Assembly (NCBI GenBank): GCA_964017065.1
Contig: OZ024784.1
Span: forward strand, 10,893,152-10,957,151
DNA: 64,000 bases
Direction: 5' to 3'
Source of the DNA: Haliclona indistincta
Taxonomy: Eukaryota > Porifera > Demospongiae > Haplosclerida > Chalinidae
Shown piece after piece: positions 22,501 to 34,500 of the stretch (within the stretch, counting starts at the first letter, position 1; the number at the start of each line of letters is the position of its first letter). The notes beneath the pieces were generated by a model, which saw nothing but the letters and a program-made list of their open reading frames with translations, was not told the origin of the DNA and did not search any database. The translations under genes were made by a program, and so were the position numbers.

Positions 22501-25500
22501 AGCCAAGCCACGTGTTTTCATAGCAGCGCATGCGCGCAATTACCCATGCAATAGATACCAGGCCTTAATTTTCGCTTATTCGTTCGTTTCTTTGCGAAAA
22601 TTAATGGCAGGGGACGAGGCTAGTATGGTATAAGCCATAACAATGATTATTGCTGAAATGACTGAAAACACACCCCTCATGAATAGTAATTAGTAAAATT
22701 TTTCGAGCCACTTTGCTCGTAAACATTTTAGTCTCCCCAATCCAAAACATCTTCCTGCGCTACTGTCTAAGCACCCTTAACTTGCATGTTTCGAATATCA
22801 CTTATGATTATATTATGGGCAGGCAATACATTGAGAAGACAGCGTTTGACAGAGAAACGTAAGCTAAGGATTGTAGCCATAATACGCATTTGATTGTCTT
22901 TGAAATGACAATGATGACCTTAATTTAGAAAGGAAACTAAGAGAAAGGTGTAACAAACACTATTCCGTCATTCAAAAACGCTGAATGGAAAGGTAATTGG
23001 TGCTTACCGTTGAAATAGATTTCTACTATTAGCTTGATAAACATTTCAGTTTGTTTTGTACGAGATTTAGATAGTGTTATAGTTCTCACGGTTTACTTGA
23101 AGAGGCAATCAGAGTAAGAGTTTGACAGTTGTAGGCAGCGCTCATCTAGAAGTTAATTTTAGCTTCTCTTCTTTATATTTTAGCATCCAACATTGATAGA
23201 TTCAGGTCAGAACACCTCAGTTTGTAATGTTTGAGGCTACAGTGGAACCTGTTTGTCCTGACACCCAAAAAAGCGGACACCTGCTGCGCTTATAGTGGAC
23301 GGTAATCTGCGATCCCAAATTGCTTTCCGATCACCTGCATACATTCTGAACCTGTAAAATACGGACACCTACGTATTCCAGAAGGTTGGTGGTGGTCTGG
23401 TTGCACCATCGTGATACAAAATTTACCTAGTTATGCAGACAGTTCCAGGTTCTCTGTAGGAAAAGCTGCTGTGAGCATCCTGCTTTGCAACCGAGGAAGT
23501 TCAACGCGACGCTTCGCAATAGTATAGTCTGAGTGTAGATATGTAAAACATTGCAGGCACACCCCATTTTGCTCCATCAGGCACACCTCTATAATCAGGA
23601 CATTTTATCCGGTTCCAAGGTGTCCGGTATAGACAGGTTCCACTGTAGGAGACCAGCTTCTTTGCATTTCCTTGCTTGTACATTCATCTACATGATAATT
23701 ATTGCATGTCACATGTTTATATGGTAAGTATATGTAGAGTAAATAATCAATTTTCGGACGGCATGTATTTTCGGACAGTTTTTTGTACAGATTAAAACAG
23801 CTAAGGCGGCGTGCGTGATGGCAACTTGTAGCAACTGAATAGTAACCTAGATTCTGTGAGTGACTGGTCTGCCGCTTCTACGACCATGCTGGAATTCGCC
23901 TCCAAGTGACGTATTCGGAATAATGTATTATCGGACGATTGGACCTATTATCGGACAATCGTTTCTGTCCTCACAGCAACAGTGCAGCAACGCTTGATTT
24001 AGTGCTGCTAGCATACGCCTACCTATGTACTAACCGGTGGTGGACAGCAATATCCCTGAAAGCTTCTGGTCGTGGAGAAAGAGGCGGCAATGTGTGCGCA
24101 TTTGGTGTGATCAATGATCGGACAATTTCCGTGTAATTTATACTGTGCCTTATGGCATAAGAACACTATACTAACATGAGCTGTGTATAAAATGAGTCTG
24201 AGCCCTGTTTATATACAGCTCACGTTAGTACAGTGTTCTTATGACATAAGGCACAGTATAAAATACAATTAATACACGGAAATTGTCCGATCATTGATCA
24301 CACCAAATGCGCACTCATTGCCGCCTCTTTCTCCACGACCAGAAGCTTTCAGGGATATTGCCGTCCACCACCGGTTAGTACATAGGTAGGCGTATGCTAG
24401 CAGCACTAAATCAAGCGTTGCTGCACTGTTGCTGTGAGGACAGAAACGATTGTCCGATAATAGGTCCAATCGTCCGATAATACATTATTCCGAATACGTC
24501 ACTTGGAGGAGAATTCCAGCGTGGTCGTAGAAGCGACAGACCAGTCACTCACAGAATCTAGGTTACTATTCAGTGGCTACAAGTTGCCACCATGCACGCC
24601 GCCTTCGCTGTTTTAATTTGTACAAAAAACTGTCCGAAAATACATGCCGTCCGAAAATTCTCTATGTAGTACATGTACATGTATCTTTAAAGGCCTGTTC
24701 ACACTTGAGTCGGTTAACTTATAATGTACATTTGTCACCTATTGAAATCAATGCGAAATGAATCTGCATTGGGTGCATTCACACTAGGCTTTGGAAACAC
24801 GATTAGAACACTGTTTTGATCATGTGCCAGCTCACATGCTGTCATAGCTGTACTGCCTCTACAATTGTGTTTGTTGACCAGAAACACTGCCAGAGGATGA
24901 ATACACGAGTGTCGAGGGGGAGAGATCTGTGTAGCAGCCGTTGTTTGGGCACATGTATCGATTCATCATTAATGACTTCCAGTATTGTCAGTTTGATGCA
25001 CATTAAATCCACTTCGCAAGGTGGATTGACTCGCTTTGCATTCAGTCGATGCACATCGGACTGTGTGAGCACTCCGCATTCGATGTGCATTGCATTTGTC
25101 AGTTTTAACAGTTTATGATACTGCATGTATTCTTTCAGTTTTTGTCACATTAGTTTATTATTAATAGGAAGGAATTGGTCCTCAAAAGTTGGATAAGCTC
25201 TCTAAAGCATATGGTTTTCCTGTTGGGTTAGCTACACTGGCAGATGAAGTTGGTCTGGATGTGGCCTACCACGTGGCACAAGACTTGGGCGACAAATTTG
25301 GCTTACGATTCAGTGGTGCTGACATCAATGTTTTGAAAGATATGATTGATAAAGGATTTTTAGGTGAGTGTATTATTTCACATAACACAATGCATCAAAT
25401 GAGAGATCGTTGAAGCCACAATAAACATTGCAGAAATGTCCATGTAATTATTTGTGCATCATTGTACAACAGCTTATCTTAAGGCGTGTCCGCACTGGGA

Positions 25501-28500
25501 AACCGGGTTGAATCCGGGTTGGATTAAAACCAGACTTACCCGGGTTGAACTCGGTTAGCGCGCGTCCGCACTCGACCCGGATCGATGCGAGTCGGGTCCA
25601 TGCAGCAGTCCAAGGTAGCGTTCATAGCACTAGCACGAGAGCTTCTAAGTCCTTCTCTAGTGCTTGAGCGCTCAGGGAACGTCTGTTACGTCTCTAGCGC
25701 GCGTACACGTGGTGGTGCCAAGATGAACCCGGTTTCAACCCACTTCAACCCACATACGTATGTGGGTTGAACCCGGGTTGGCTGAACCCGGATTCGCCAA
25801 AACCGGGTTAAGTGCGGATGCGCGCAACCCAGGTTGAACCCGGGTTCGCGCGCCAGTGCGGACATGCCTTTAAGGTGGCAGGTACAGGAATTACAATAAA
25901 AATAAGGGAATGTTGGATTTTTATTAGTTAATTAACTAATTTTTACTAGTTAGATGGTATCAAACAGTTATTTTGTTAGACTGTACAAAGTATTCGATAA
26001 CATTGCGGTTTCAGACTTTTGGCTCTATAAAAGTACGCAGAATTTTATTATAACGCCTGGTGTTCACAACTCCCACCCCTCTACCAGACGGACTGGCACA
26101 GCTACATACTTGCTCACCTCCATCAACTAGCGGTTTCCTCCTCATCTGCCAACACTTACCGCTCAGGCCACAAGCAGTTCATCCGCTTCTGTCAATTGAT
26201 CAGTGTGGATTACCTAGCTGCGACGAAAAGAGCCATGGGCTTGTTCGCAGCACATCTCAGCAAATCAGTATCCCTCACAATGATCAAAGTCTATTTGGCA
26301 GCTGTGTCATTGCAACACCGTCAGGCAAGGTTCAACAGCCCTACAAGACGCAACACATCTCTACAACTGGCGCTCCGTGGTGTGGCGAGGAAACAGGCTG
26401 GTTATAATCGTTGGGTGAGGATATCCTGCAAACACTCAGTCGCTCGACTCACACATGGTGCAAACAAGAACAATCCATGGTAGCTGCCAAACTCTGCCTA
26501 AGATTCTATGGTTTATCAGGGGTGGAGAGCTCATGCCATCAAGCAAACGCACTTTTAATCCCAGAACCAACCTCACTGTAGCCGACATCAACCGCAGTCA
26601 GATTGTCTTCAGTTCTCCATCAAGTAATCTAAAACTGACCAAGTGGGCAATGGTCACACTGTTACATTGTACAATTGTAGCCCAGGCGACCGTAAGATCA
26701 AAGGCGTCGCTCGGTGGTTGTATCTCGTATACCATAGGAAATACGTGTACAGTATTTCCAGGAAGTGACGTCACATAGCAACACCGTAGCCACAAGATGG
26801 CGTCGTCGAAAAACGCACTCAAGATCATACTGCCGTCTTTCAGGAACGCGCTGTCATTCGCCTCTGGTGACTTCTATGGAAGCTCTACTACCTTGAGCGC
26901 TTCATTTAGTAACCATAAGAGCAGCAGTCTCGAGGTTCCTGGGCTACAAAATGGTTAACCCATGGCACCTCGATAGTACGCGATATAACCTCGGTGCGCT
27001 TTGCGCCCTCGGGCGGTAAAATTAACCCCCTCGGTTATATCGCGTACCGCCTCAGTTGCCATGGGTTAACCTATACATCAGAGACAGACCTATGCCCAGT
27101 GTACCTCATCCAGCATTACTTGTCTGTCTGTAGACCAAGCCCAGACCAGCCTCTTTTGCTACACGGCAACAGCAAACCGGTATACCCCATCAGTTCAGAG
27201 CTATGTTGTGTGAGCTTCTGGTGATGGCCAAGCTTCAACCCCAGGAGTTTAACACACTCAGCTTGAGGATCGGAGCAGGTACCTCTGCAGCTGAGGAAGG
27301 AATTCCCACTAGAGCCATCAAGAGAGTTTGTATGCTGGGTCGCTGGCGCAGCCGAGCATACAAACTCTATTAGCGAGGCACGGTAGTGCCTCCCTATGTA
27401 GGGTTGAACGGAAGAACAAGATGCCAGCTACATACAATGTATTAGCGTTCAAACGCTGATATTTGCCTGGTGATGAATTTTATACGTCCAAAGACACTTA
27501 GGTCTGCTATCTGGCGTTGCCCCATCTTACATGAGCAAGAAGATTGCTCGAAATTGTTACTAAAGTGACGAACATTGAAACTGTGAAAATCGAGTTTCGT
27601 CATCTTAGTTTTCTTCTTTCTTCAACTCATCTAGCGCCTTTACGCGAGCAGTGCCGAGACCAAAACACCAACGAACAGTCGTGAAATTCTCCTGGCAGGT
27701 GCCTTTTGAGCTTTGTTTTTAGCGAAACAGCGATATAAATTCTTGACTGCCTCCATCCAAGAGCAAGCGAACCTGATGTGAGGATTTTGTTGTTGGGTTG
27801 TAAATAACTGCCTTGGCAGTCTGCAAGAATACAGTTGGTGAGGTGCTTGAACAAATTGTTGTTGTTGTAGTAGAGTGAAACGAGGGAGCTGCAGGATTCA
27901 GGTTAGAATCAGGAGGTTTCACTGGATCAGGTGCAGGGCTGTCACTACCTGTTACGCAAATGGAGGTGTGGTGTCTTTTTTGCATTTTCTACATCTCAAA
28001 GGTGATTTGCACTCTCGTGAGATATGGCCAGTGCGTAAGCAGTTGAAACATCGCCCCGCGGATTTGAGGATCTGTTTGCGATCAGCGGTGTTGACTATGG
28101 ATTGACAGTTTGCTGATGAATGGGCTTCTTTGCAATAACAGCAACGAGGATCTGTTGACATGTGTCGGTGAGAAAATAGAGCTGATGGTGGCGTCTTGTC
28201 ATTCATCACCTTCTTGGTGGGCTGAATGTGTTGTGGGTTAGCCTTTTCGCGAGTTACTAGCTCTGCTTCAACAGTCTCTAGCAGAATGTCCATGCCCAAG
28301 CTAGATCCTGCTGTGTTTCGGCTGACAATGAGACGCAAATCAGGAGGAAGTTACTCATGAAAACAGGAGAAAGTAATGCTCCATAAGTGTTCAATTCCAA
28401 GAGACTTGAGACCATGTACATGTATCTCGGTGCAATCATAATAGTCTGCGTAGATCTCTGAGGTGTCGGTCAGATTGTACAGTGCTTTTAATCTAGAGGA

Positions 28501-31500
28501 GCCACTTTTTGTGGTTTTGTTAACAATAATTCATTTTATCACAAAATTGTAACTGTAGCTTCTATAACACTAAAACTTGCTCATAGCCTTCACATATCAT
28601 TCTACAGTATGTGTGCAAGCTCTGAAGAGTTTCCATGGGATGCTTCGAAAGTTAGAAAGGATCAAGTGACAGGTGGTAAATTTGCCCAGTAGCAAAAGTG
28701 TTTAAGCCAGGAAAAGTGCATTTGGCTGAGTTAAGAACAGTGACTTTGCAACCAGCTCGCACATTGGTTCATCTTTCACCACAGCAAGTTTGGAAGCTTA
28801 ACTCACTTGCATAACATTTTTCAAGCCAGAAATGCTACCAAAACTGGTGTTTTTGTGGTCCAAAATGTGTTTAGGCTGGCATTTGTGCGTTAAGAACAAA
28901 GGCTTGTGCAATGGATAGTCAGATGGCTGAATTTTTCACTGGCGTTGGAATTATCAGAGTAGCTCAAAGCATGCGTGCAAGTGATTGTCGAGAAGTGGCA
29001 GCACTCCAAAGCGCTTCGTTCCTCTATCGCGTTAATGAGATTCATCTATAAAAAGTTGTTATCGATGACGTGTTTCCGTTGGCGTAGGGCCGTTCTTGCT
29101 GACCGCCTTCAAGATGGCTACCGATCGATAGTCGTGTTTAGCTTCCTTCTCGCTCAATTGCAGTTTGCGTAAGTTTATCGTTGATACTGCGTCTTAGCTG
29201 TTCAAGCCTTAGTACGTCTAGTGGGTCGGCTGTGATGGCTGGCTCTATCTTATCGATCAATTTGGTTGCTGAGCCCCTGTGACCCCTACGTTTGTTTTAG
29301 GTCAGGTCGTCTATGTACAGTGTGCACTAATTAGAACAACGAGTGACTTACAATTTAGTGGTTGTGGAGAACCTTTTTCTGGCGTTGCAGCGTTGTGACA
29401 GTTATCCGGTTCGCAGGACCATGTGGAGAATTGTCTTTCAGCTCTGGATGCCTGTCACCGTCTACTATTCGCCACGCTCACTATTTATCTGCTTACACGT
29501 GGTTCCATCAAATTTTATTATAACTATCGGTCAATGAATAAATTAATGTTCAGTGATTATGCACAACATCCTTTTGATTTCGGTAGAAATCTTGTATATG
29601 TAACAACTAACTTCATTGTTTGTTTTTAAATTAAACACTTATTCTTTCTGTTCCTGTATCACTATTGTGAACCCCTCAAGTTCCCCAAAAAGTTATTGTG
29701 CGACATTGACTGCCTATTTTGAGGTAATTGGGTGGTACCATGGTGAGCCTCGCCCCAAATAGGTCACCCAGACTGGAACCAGCATTCCCGGTCTGATTTC
29801 CTACCAGCACTCTCAGAACACCACTGGGGTACACCAGCCCGAACCTCAAACGTAAGGCCTCGGTCACACTACGATAGCGATGACGGCAAATCACTGCGAT
29901 CACGGTCACAACAGCAAATGCACGCGGTCACACTACCAAAGATTGCTGTTGCTGTTGTAAAGTCTTGGCTGACTACCGCTTTGCTACTCGCCTTTGCCAA
30001 TTAACAAGGGCTTCGAGAGTGTACAGTTCACTGTATTAAGGCATGAGTCCTTTTTTCGAAGCCAGCAAGCTGATCGTCGGCCCTTCTTGACACGGACCAT
30101 GACGCTCCCGCCGGTTTTCCTCACGATCATCAGTTTGTCAGTCTCTCAGAGCTGTTATATCATTTTTGTTCGATATTTGGTTAGCTTGGGATTCTAGCAT
30201 GCACTTTTGGCTCGATTACTACCTTTGTCGCAGTCATAACAGCTGTCGCAGTCGTAATCTTGGGCTCCAATGCCGCGACAACGACTTCTATAAGACAATG
30301 GCACGACAACGAATATAACGGACATAAATCGACGTAGATCTTGTCGTTGTCACCAATTTTATCGTAGTGTGACCGAGGCCTAATAATATTTAGAGAAAAG
30401 GTAGTTAACGGTCTCAAAGTGAGCTTGCACATGTCAACACTGGGATTCATGGTTGAGATTTTAATAGTTTGTAGAACTTGTATACTGCTGCTTTTACATG
30501 TTTACTTTAGGTCGAAAGAGTGGCAAAGGCTGTTATGTGTATGGTGGCAGAAAAGGGAAGGATAGGTCTGTGAATACAGAGGCTGAAAACATCTTGGAAA
30601 GATACCGATTGCCCCTGAAAGGAAGGTAATTTGTATTACACGGTTTCAAGTGCATCTCTGTGTATAATGGAGCATGTAACATAGCAGCCATACAAAGGCA
30701 CTGCCCGTAAATATTTTTTTGTACACTTTGACAGACTGGTTTGAAGGTATGTAGTCATTAGTCATATTGCTGAGATGTAGTACCACCTTATTCCTTACTT
30801 GTACATTCCTGCATAAGCTAATGGTTCTAGCTGAGCATTTCCCTCCGACAGTATAGTATCCATATGTAATATCATAGAATATAATTATGTCATTTGTTAG
30901 TGGCTTGGTCAAGCTGAAATTATTCATTTGAAATGTCATGGGACTGTCACAAATAATTATTTTGCATTATTTTCTATTTCGTCCTAATAGTCATGATGCA
31001 CTTGAAGTGCAGTTGAGATTGGTGTCCAGGTTTGTTAATGAAGCGATTTTCTGTCTACAAGAAGGCATTCTTAGTAATCCTGTGGATGGAGACATTGGAG
31101 CTGTGTTTGGTTTAGGCTTTCCTCCTTTTAGAGGAGGTAAGTTTCATTATATATATTATCATATATTTTTGTGTGTTATGATCAATCAAGCAATCTTCCT
31201 ACTACAACTACAATCTAGTATTATACCCAAGTAAGAGCAGTATCCAGAATATACACACCTAGCCAAAGTGTATGGAGTGTGTATACTGGATATTGACACT
31301 ATTGACACCTTAATACCATACCATACTCCTAATGATAGAGTAGAGCCATGTGATCAAAATTAGATGTTGGGTCGCAAAGGGAGGCCCTGCTGCCCACGCC
31401 TCAAGGGTCCCAACTCCACTGATATTAGAAATCTCAAATTATAGAATAGCTACATCTATCCCTTCCAAGGTGATATTTCTACATTAACCCTTTAAGTCCC

Positions 31501-34500
31501 AATGACGCCATTTGGCGTCATACACACTTCAACTTTATCAAAAAGTGCTAAAATATTCCGAAATTAAGCTAAATTGAAGAATACAAAAACCGTACAAAAT
31601 CCAGTGGTTTTCGGGCCGGTCCTCCGTCAAACGTATTGGCGCATGTCATTTCTATGGCTTCAGTGCAAATTTCACAACATTTAAAGAAAACAAAATGGCA
31701 GACAAACATTTCACGGCTTCAGGATGCTTGGAAAACACATTTTTACACATTCTCCGTGATCTGGGCTACATTTTGCACTCACCAAAACCATTTTGTATGT
31801 ACTTTTTCAGTAGCCAGCCCCAAAGTACTGACTTTGACCAAAATATGACGAGGTCGCTGCACTTTATTGGAAAGACTTCCGAAGTGAGTGGAGCATATTG
31901 ATCGACTTGAGTGTGAGCAATTGCAGCTACTCACTGGCGAGAAAGGACGCAAATTTGAGACCAGTAGCACAAAAGACACATGAAATATTTGTGAGACAGT
32001 TGGTCAGCATTTACAAGGTTAAAATTCCAGCAAGATAATTTAGTAATTAAAGGGTTAAGCAAAACTCTTTGCCACGCTTGAGTCATTTTTGCTTCAGGAT
32101 GCCCAGAAATAAGGCATACTTTGCTAGAACTTGCAAGACAAAGCAATAAATTAAGAAAAAATAATTCAGGATTAAATTCTTTGATAAGCAAAGTAGTGTC
32201 TACAGACGGGCCGCCAGCATCCCCAAATCTGCTTATTTACAGAGATTTATTTGCCCTCTAAATAACGCGCACCAAGCACGAGTAACTTTATTGTTATATG
32301 CGCTTTAGAAAGTGCGGCGATATACTCGATTTAACTCCATACCATGATTGCAAAACATCAACTTTACAAAAAAGTTGGGCACACGCATTTTTGCACAGCT
32401 ATAAACAGTTTGCAGTTTAATAATGCGTCACACAACAAGCTTGCCAAGTTTCATCTGTGTCTAAGCAAAACTTGACCGATCAGAGATTATTGTATGGTCG
32501 CCATGACATTTATGCATAATTAATAACACAAAAATCAGTATCCACACTGCATTGGCAAGTTCTGCTGTCAGTACTTGGTATGGCCATCTCTCAGAGACCC
32601 ATGAATGCAGAAAATGTAACCCTGATTTCACAGCAGGACCCAGGGAGATGATCAGAAGAAAAATTACGATAGTGCAGTACATGAACAGAAAAATAGGGAG
32701 CCAGACGAAGGATAGAGTCATTAAAATCAAACTGACTGTACTGACATACCATAGATAACAAGTAAAGTAAAAAAGCTTTAAAAATAAAAAAACTAAAAGT
32801 GTAGGGATGACTCTTAAAAAAGGAAAGGAACAAGATGGGATGATGCTTGCAAAAGTAAAGGAACAAGATGGGATGATGCTTGCAAAAGTAAAAGTCCCAA
32901 GTATCCCTACATCAGCGGCTTGCTATGACGACATGCAATTAACAAATGCGGATTCCTCTTCCTATATACCTTTACAACCGTCAATTACTTAATCGGACTG
33001 TATCCTCCTAAACACAGATACCTCTAGTTATTTACATCTGTCAACTACTTCATCGGACTGCGTCCTCCAAAACACAGATACCTCTAGTTATTTACAACCG
33101 TCAATTACTCCATCGGACTGCGTCCTCCTTCAAGCCGCTGATGTAGGGATACTTGGGACTTTTACTTTTGCAAGCATCATCCCATCTTGTTCCTTTACTT
33201 TTGCAAGCATCATCCCATCTTGTTCCTTTCCTTTTTTAAGAGTCATCCCTACACTTTTAGTTTTTTTATTTTTAAAGCTTTTTTACTTTACTTGTTCCTG
33301 TTACTTTTTTGATCACTATCAGTTTGAACTTATTAGTTGTATTCTATGTTAGATGTTATTTCATTTTGACAACTCTGTGAGCAGCATGCAGTCAGTACTA
33401 GTCTAGCAGATGTGAACGTGAACATGGTCTTGAGAGTAAGGAGTGTGCACGTGGTTTAAAATAATGTTTAATATCACCAATCATTCAATGAAAGGTTTAA
33501 AATAGTTAAAGAGGTTGAGGACGCAGACAACAAAATATCAAGTCCAGGTATGATTTGACAACATGATACTTTTTAGTACAGTAATGGATGCCAAGAGACT
33601 AATACTGACATGATGCTGCAAGCCTAATAGTAGGAGCACGCCTAGTAGAACGTTGTTGATGTCAATATCAGACTCACAGAGGCTTCTAGTCCTTTACAAC
33701 TTACGCTGCGTGGTGTAGGAACCTAGAATCTTGCTGCCGGTAAGCTAGCCTAGAGTGCCGTTCACGTCAGGCTGGGTATGTCAGTTTTAACACGCCATCT
33801 GAAGCTTTAACGAACAGCCTCGGTGTTACTTAGGGTATAGTACTGCTCTAGACAAATTTCATACCTCTGGCTTGCGCGCTGAAGCGTCCAGAGCAGAGAC
33901 AAAACGCAGTATCGATCGAGATAGCTGCAAAACTGAAGTGGGCGGAGTTAATGATAAGGAGCGACAAGAGGGTTAATTATTTAATGGCGTCTTCTTCAGT
34001 CCAAAACGGCCCCAAAACCATGTTTTTCAAGGATTACTCGCTTCTTGTAGTGTTTGATGCCTATCTAAGAAGTAAGTGCACTATTCCAGATATATACACG
34101 TTCGATTGTGCAGATTTAGTATTGATTCGTTCACTCAGGACAGCGCTAGGCTCGTTGAAAGAAGAAGAAGAAGAAGAAACAAGATGAACAATTCGCGTGG
34201 GCGGCGATTTCAGTTTACCACTTTAGAAACGTCTGCCAGCTTCGCCAAAGGTATTTTCATGCTCAGAACAATCGCCTGATCAATCCTAGATGTCTGGATT
34301 CTCGAGAAACGCTAAAACAGCGAAGATCTGCAACTTGCTTCCTGAGAGTCGCCATCTTGATTTTCGTCGTCGAGCAAGCAGTCCCGGCGACTTTCATGGA
34401 CTTCCTACAAGCGCTTACACTTCAGATTCCCTCAGAGATAGCTAAAACGCAGTAGAAATGTATAACAGTAGAGATATGTGCGAAAACTCATTTTCATACA

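Noticed and set aside
23939..24469. Identical 65-codon ORFs on opposite strands
   Set aside because: They are mirror images in the two arms of a giant hairpin element; no domain is seen, and symmetry explains them.
32461..32730. Membrane protein gene in a HADHA intron
   Set aside because: Only one hydrophobic frame, no partner exons or family motif; kept only as a low-confidence note.
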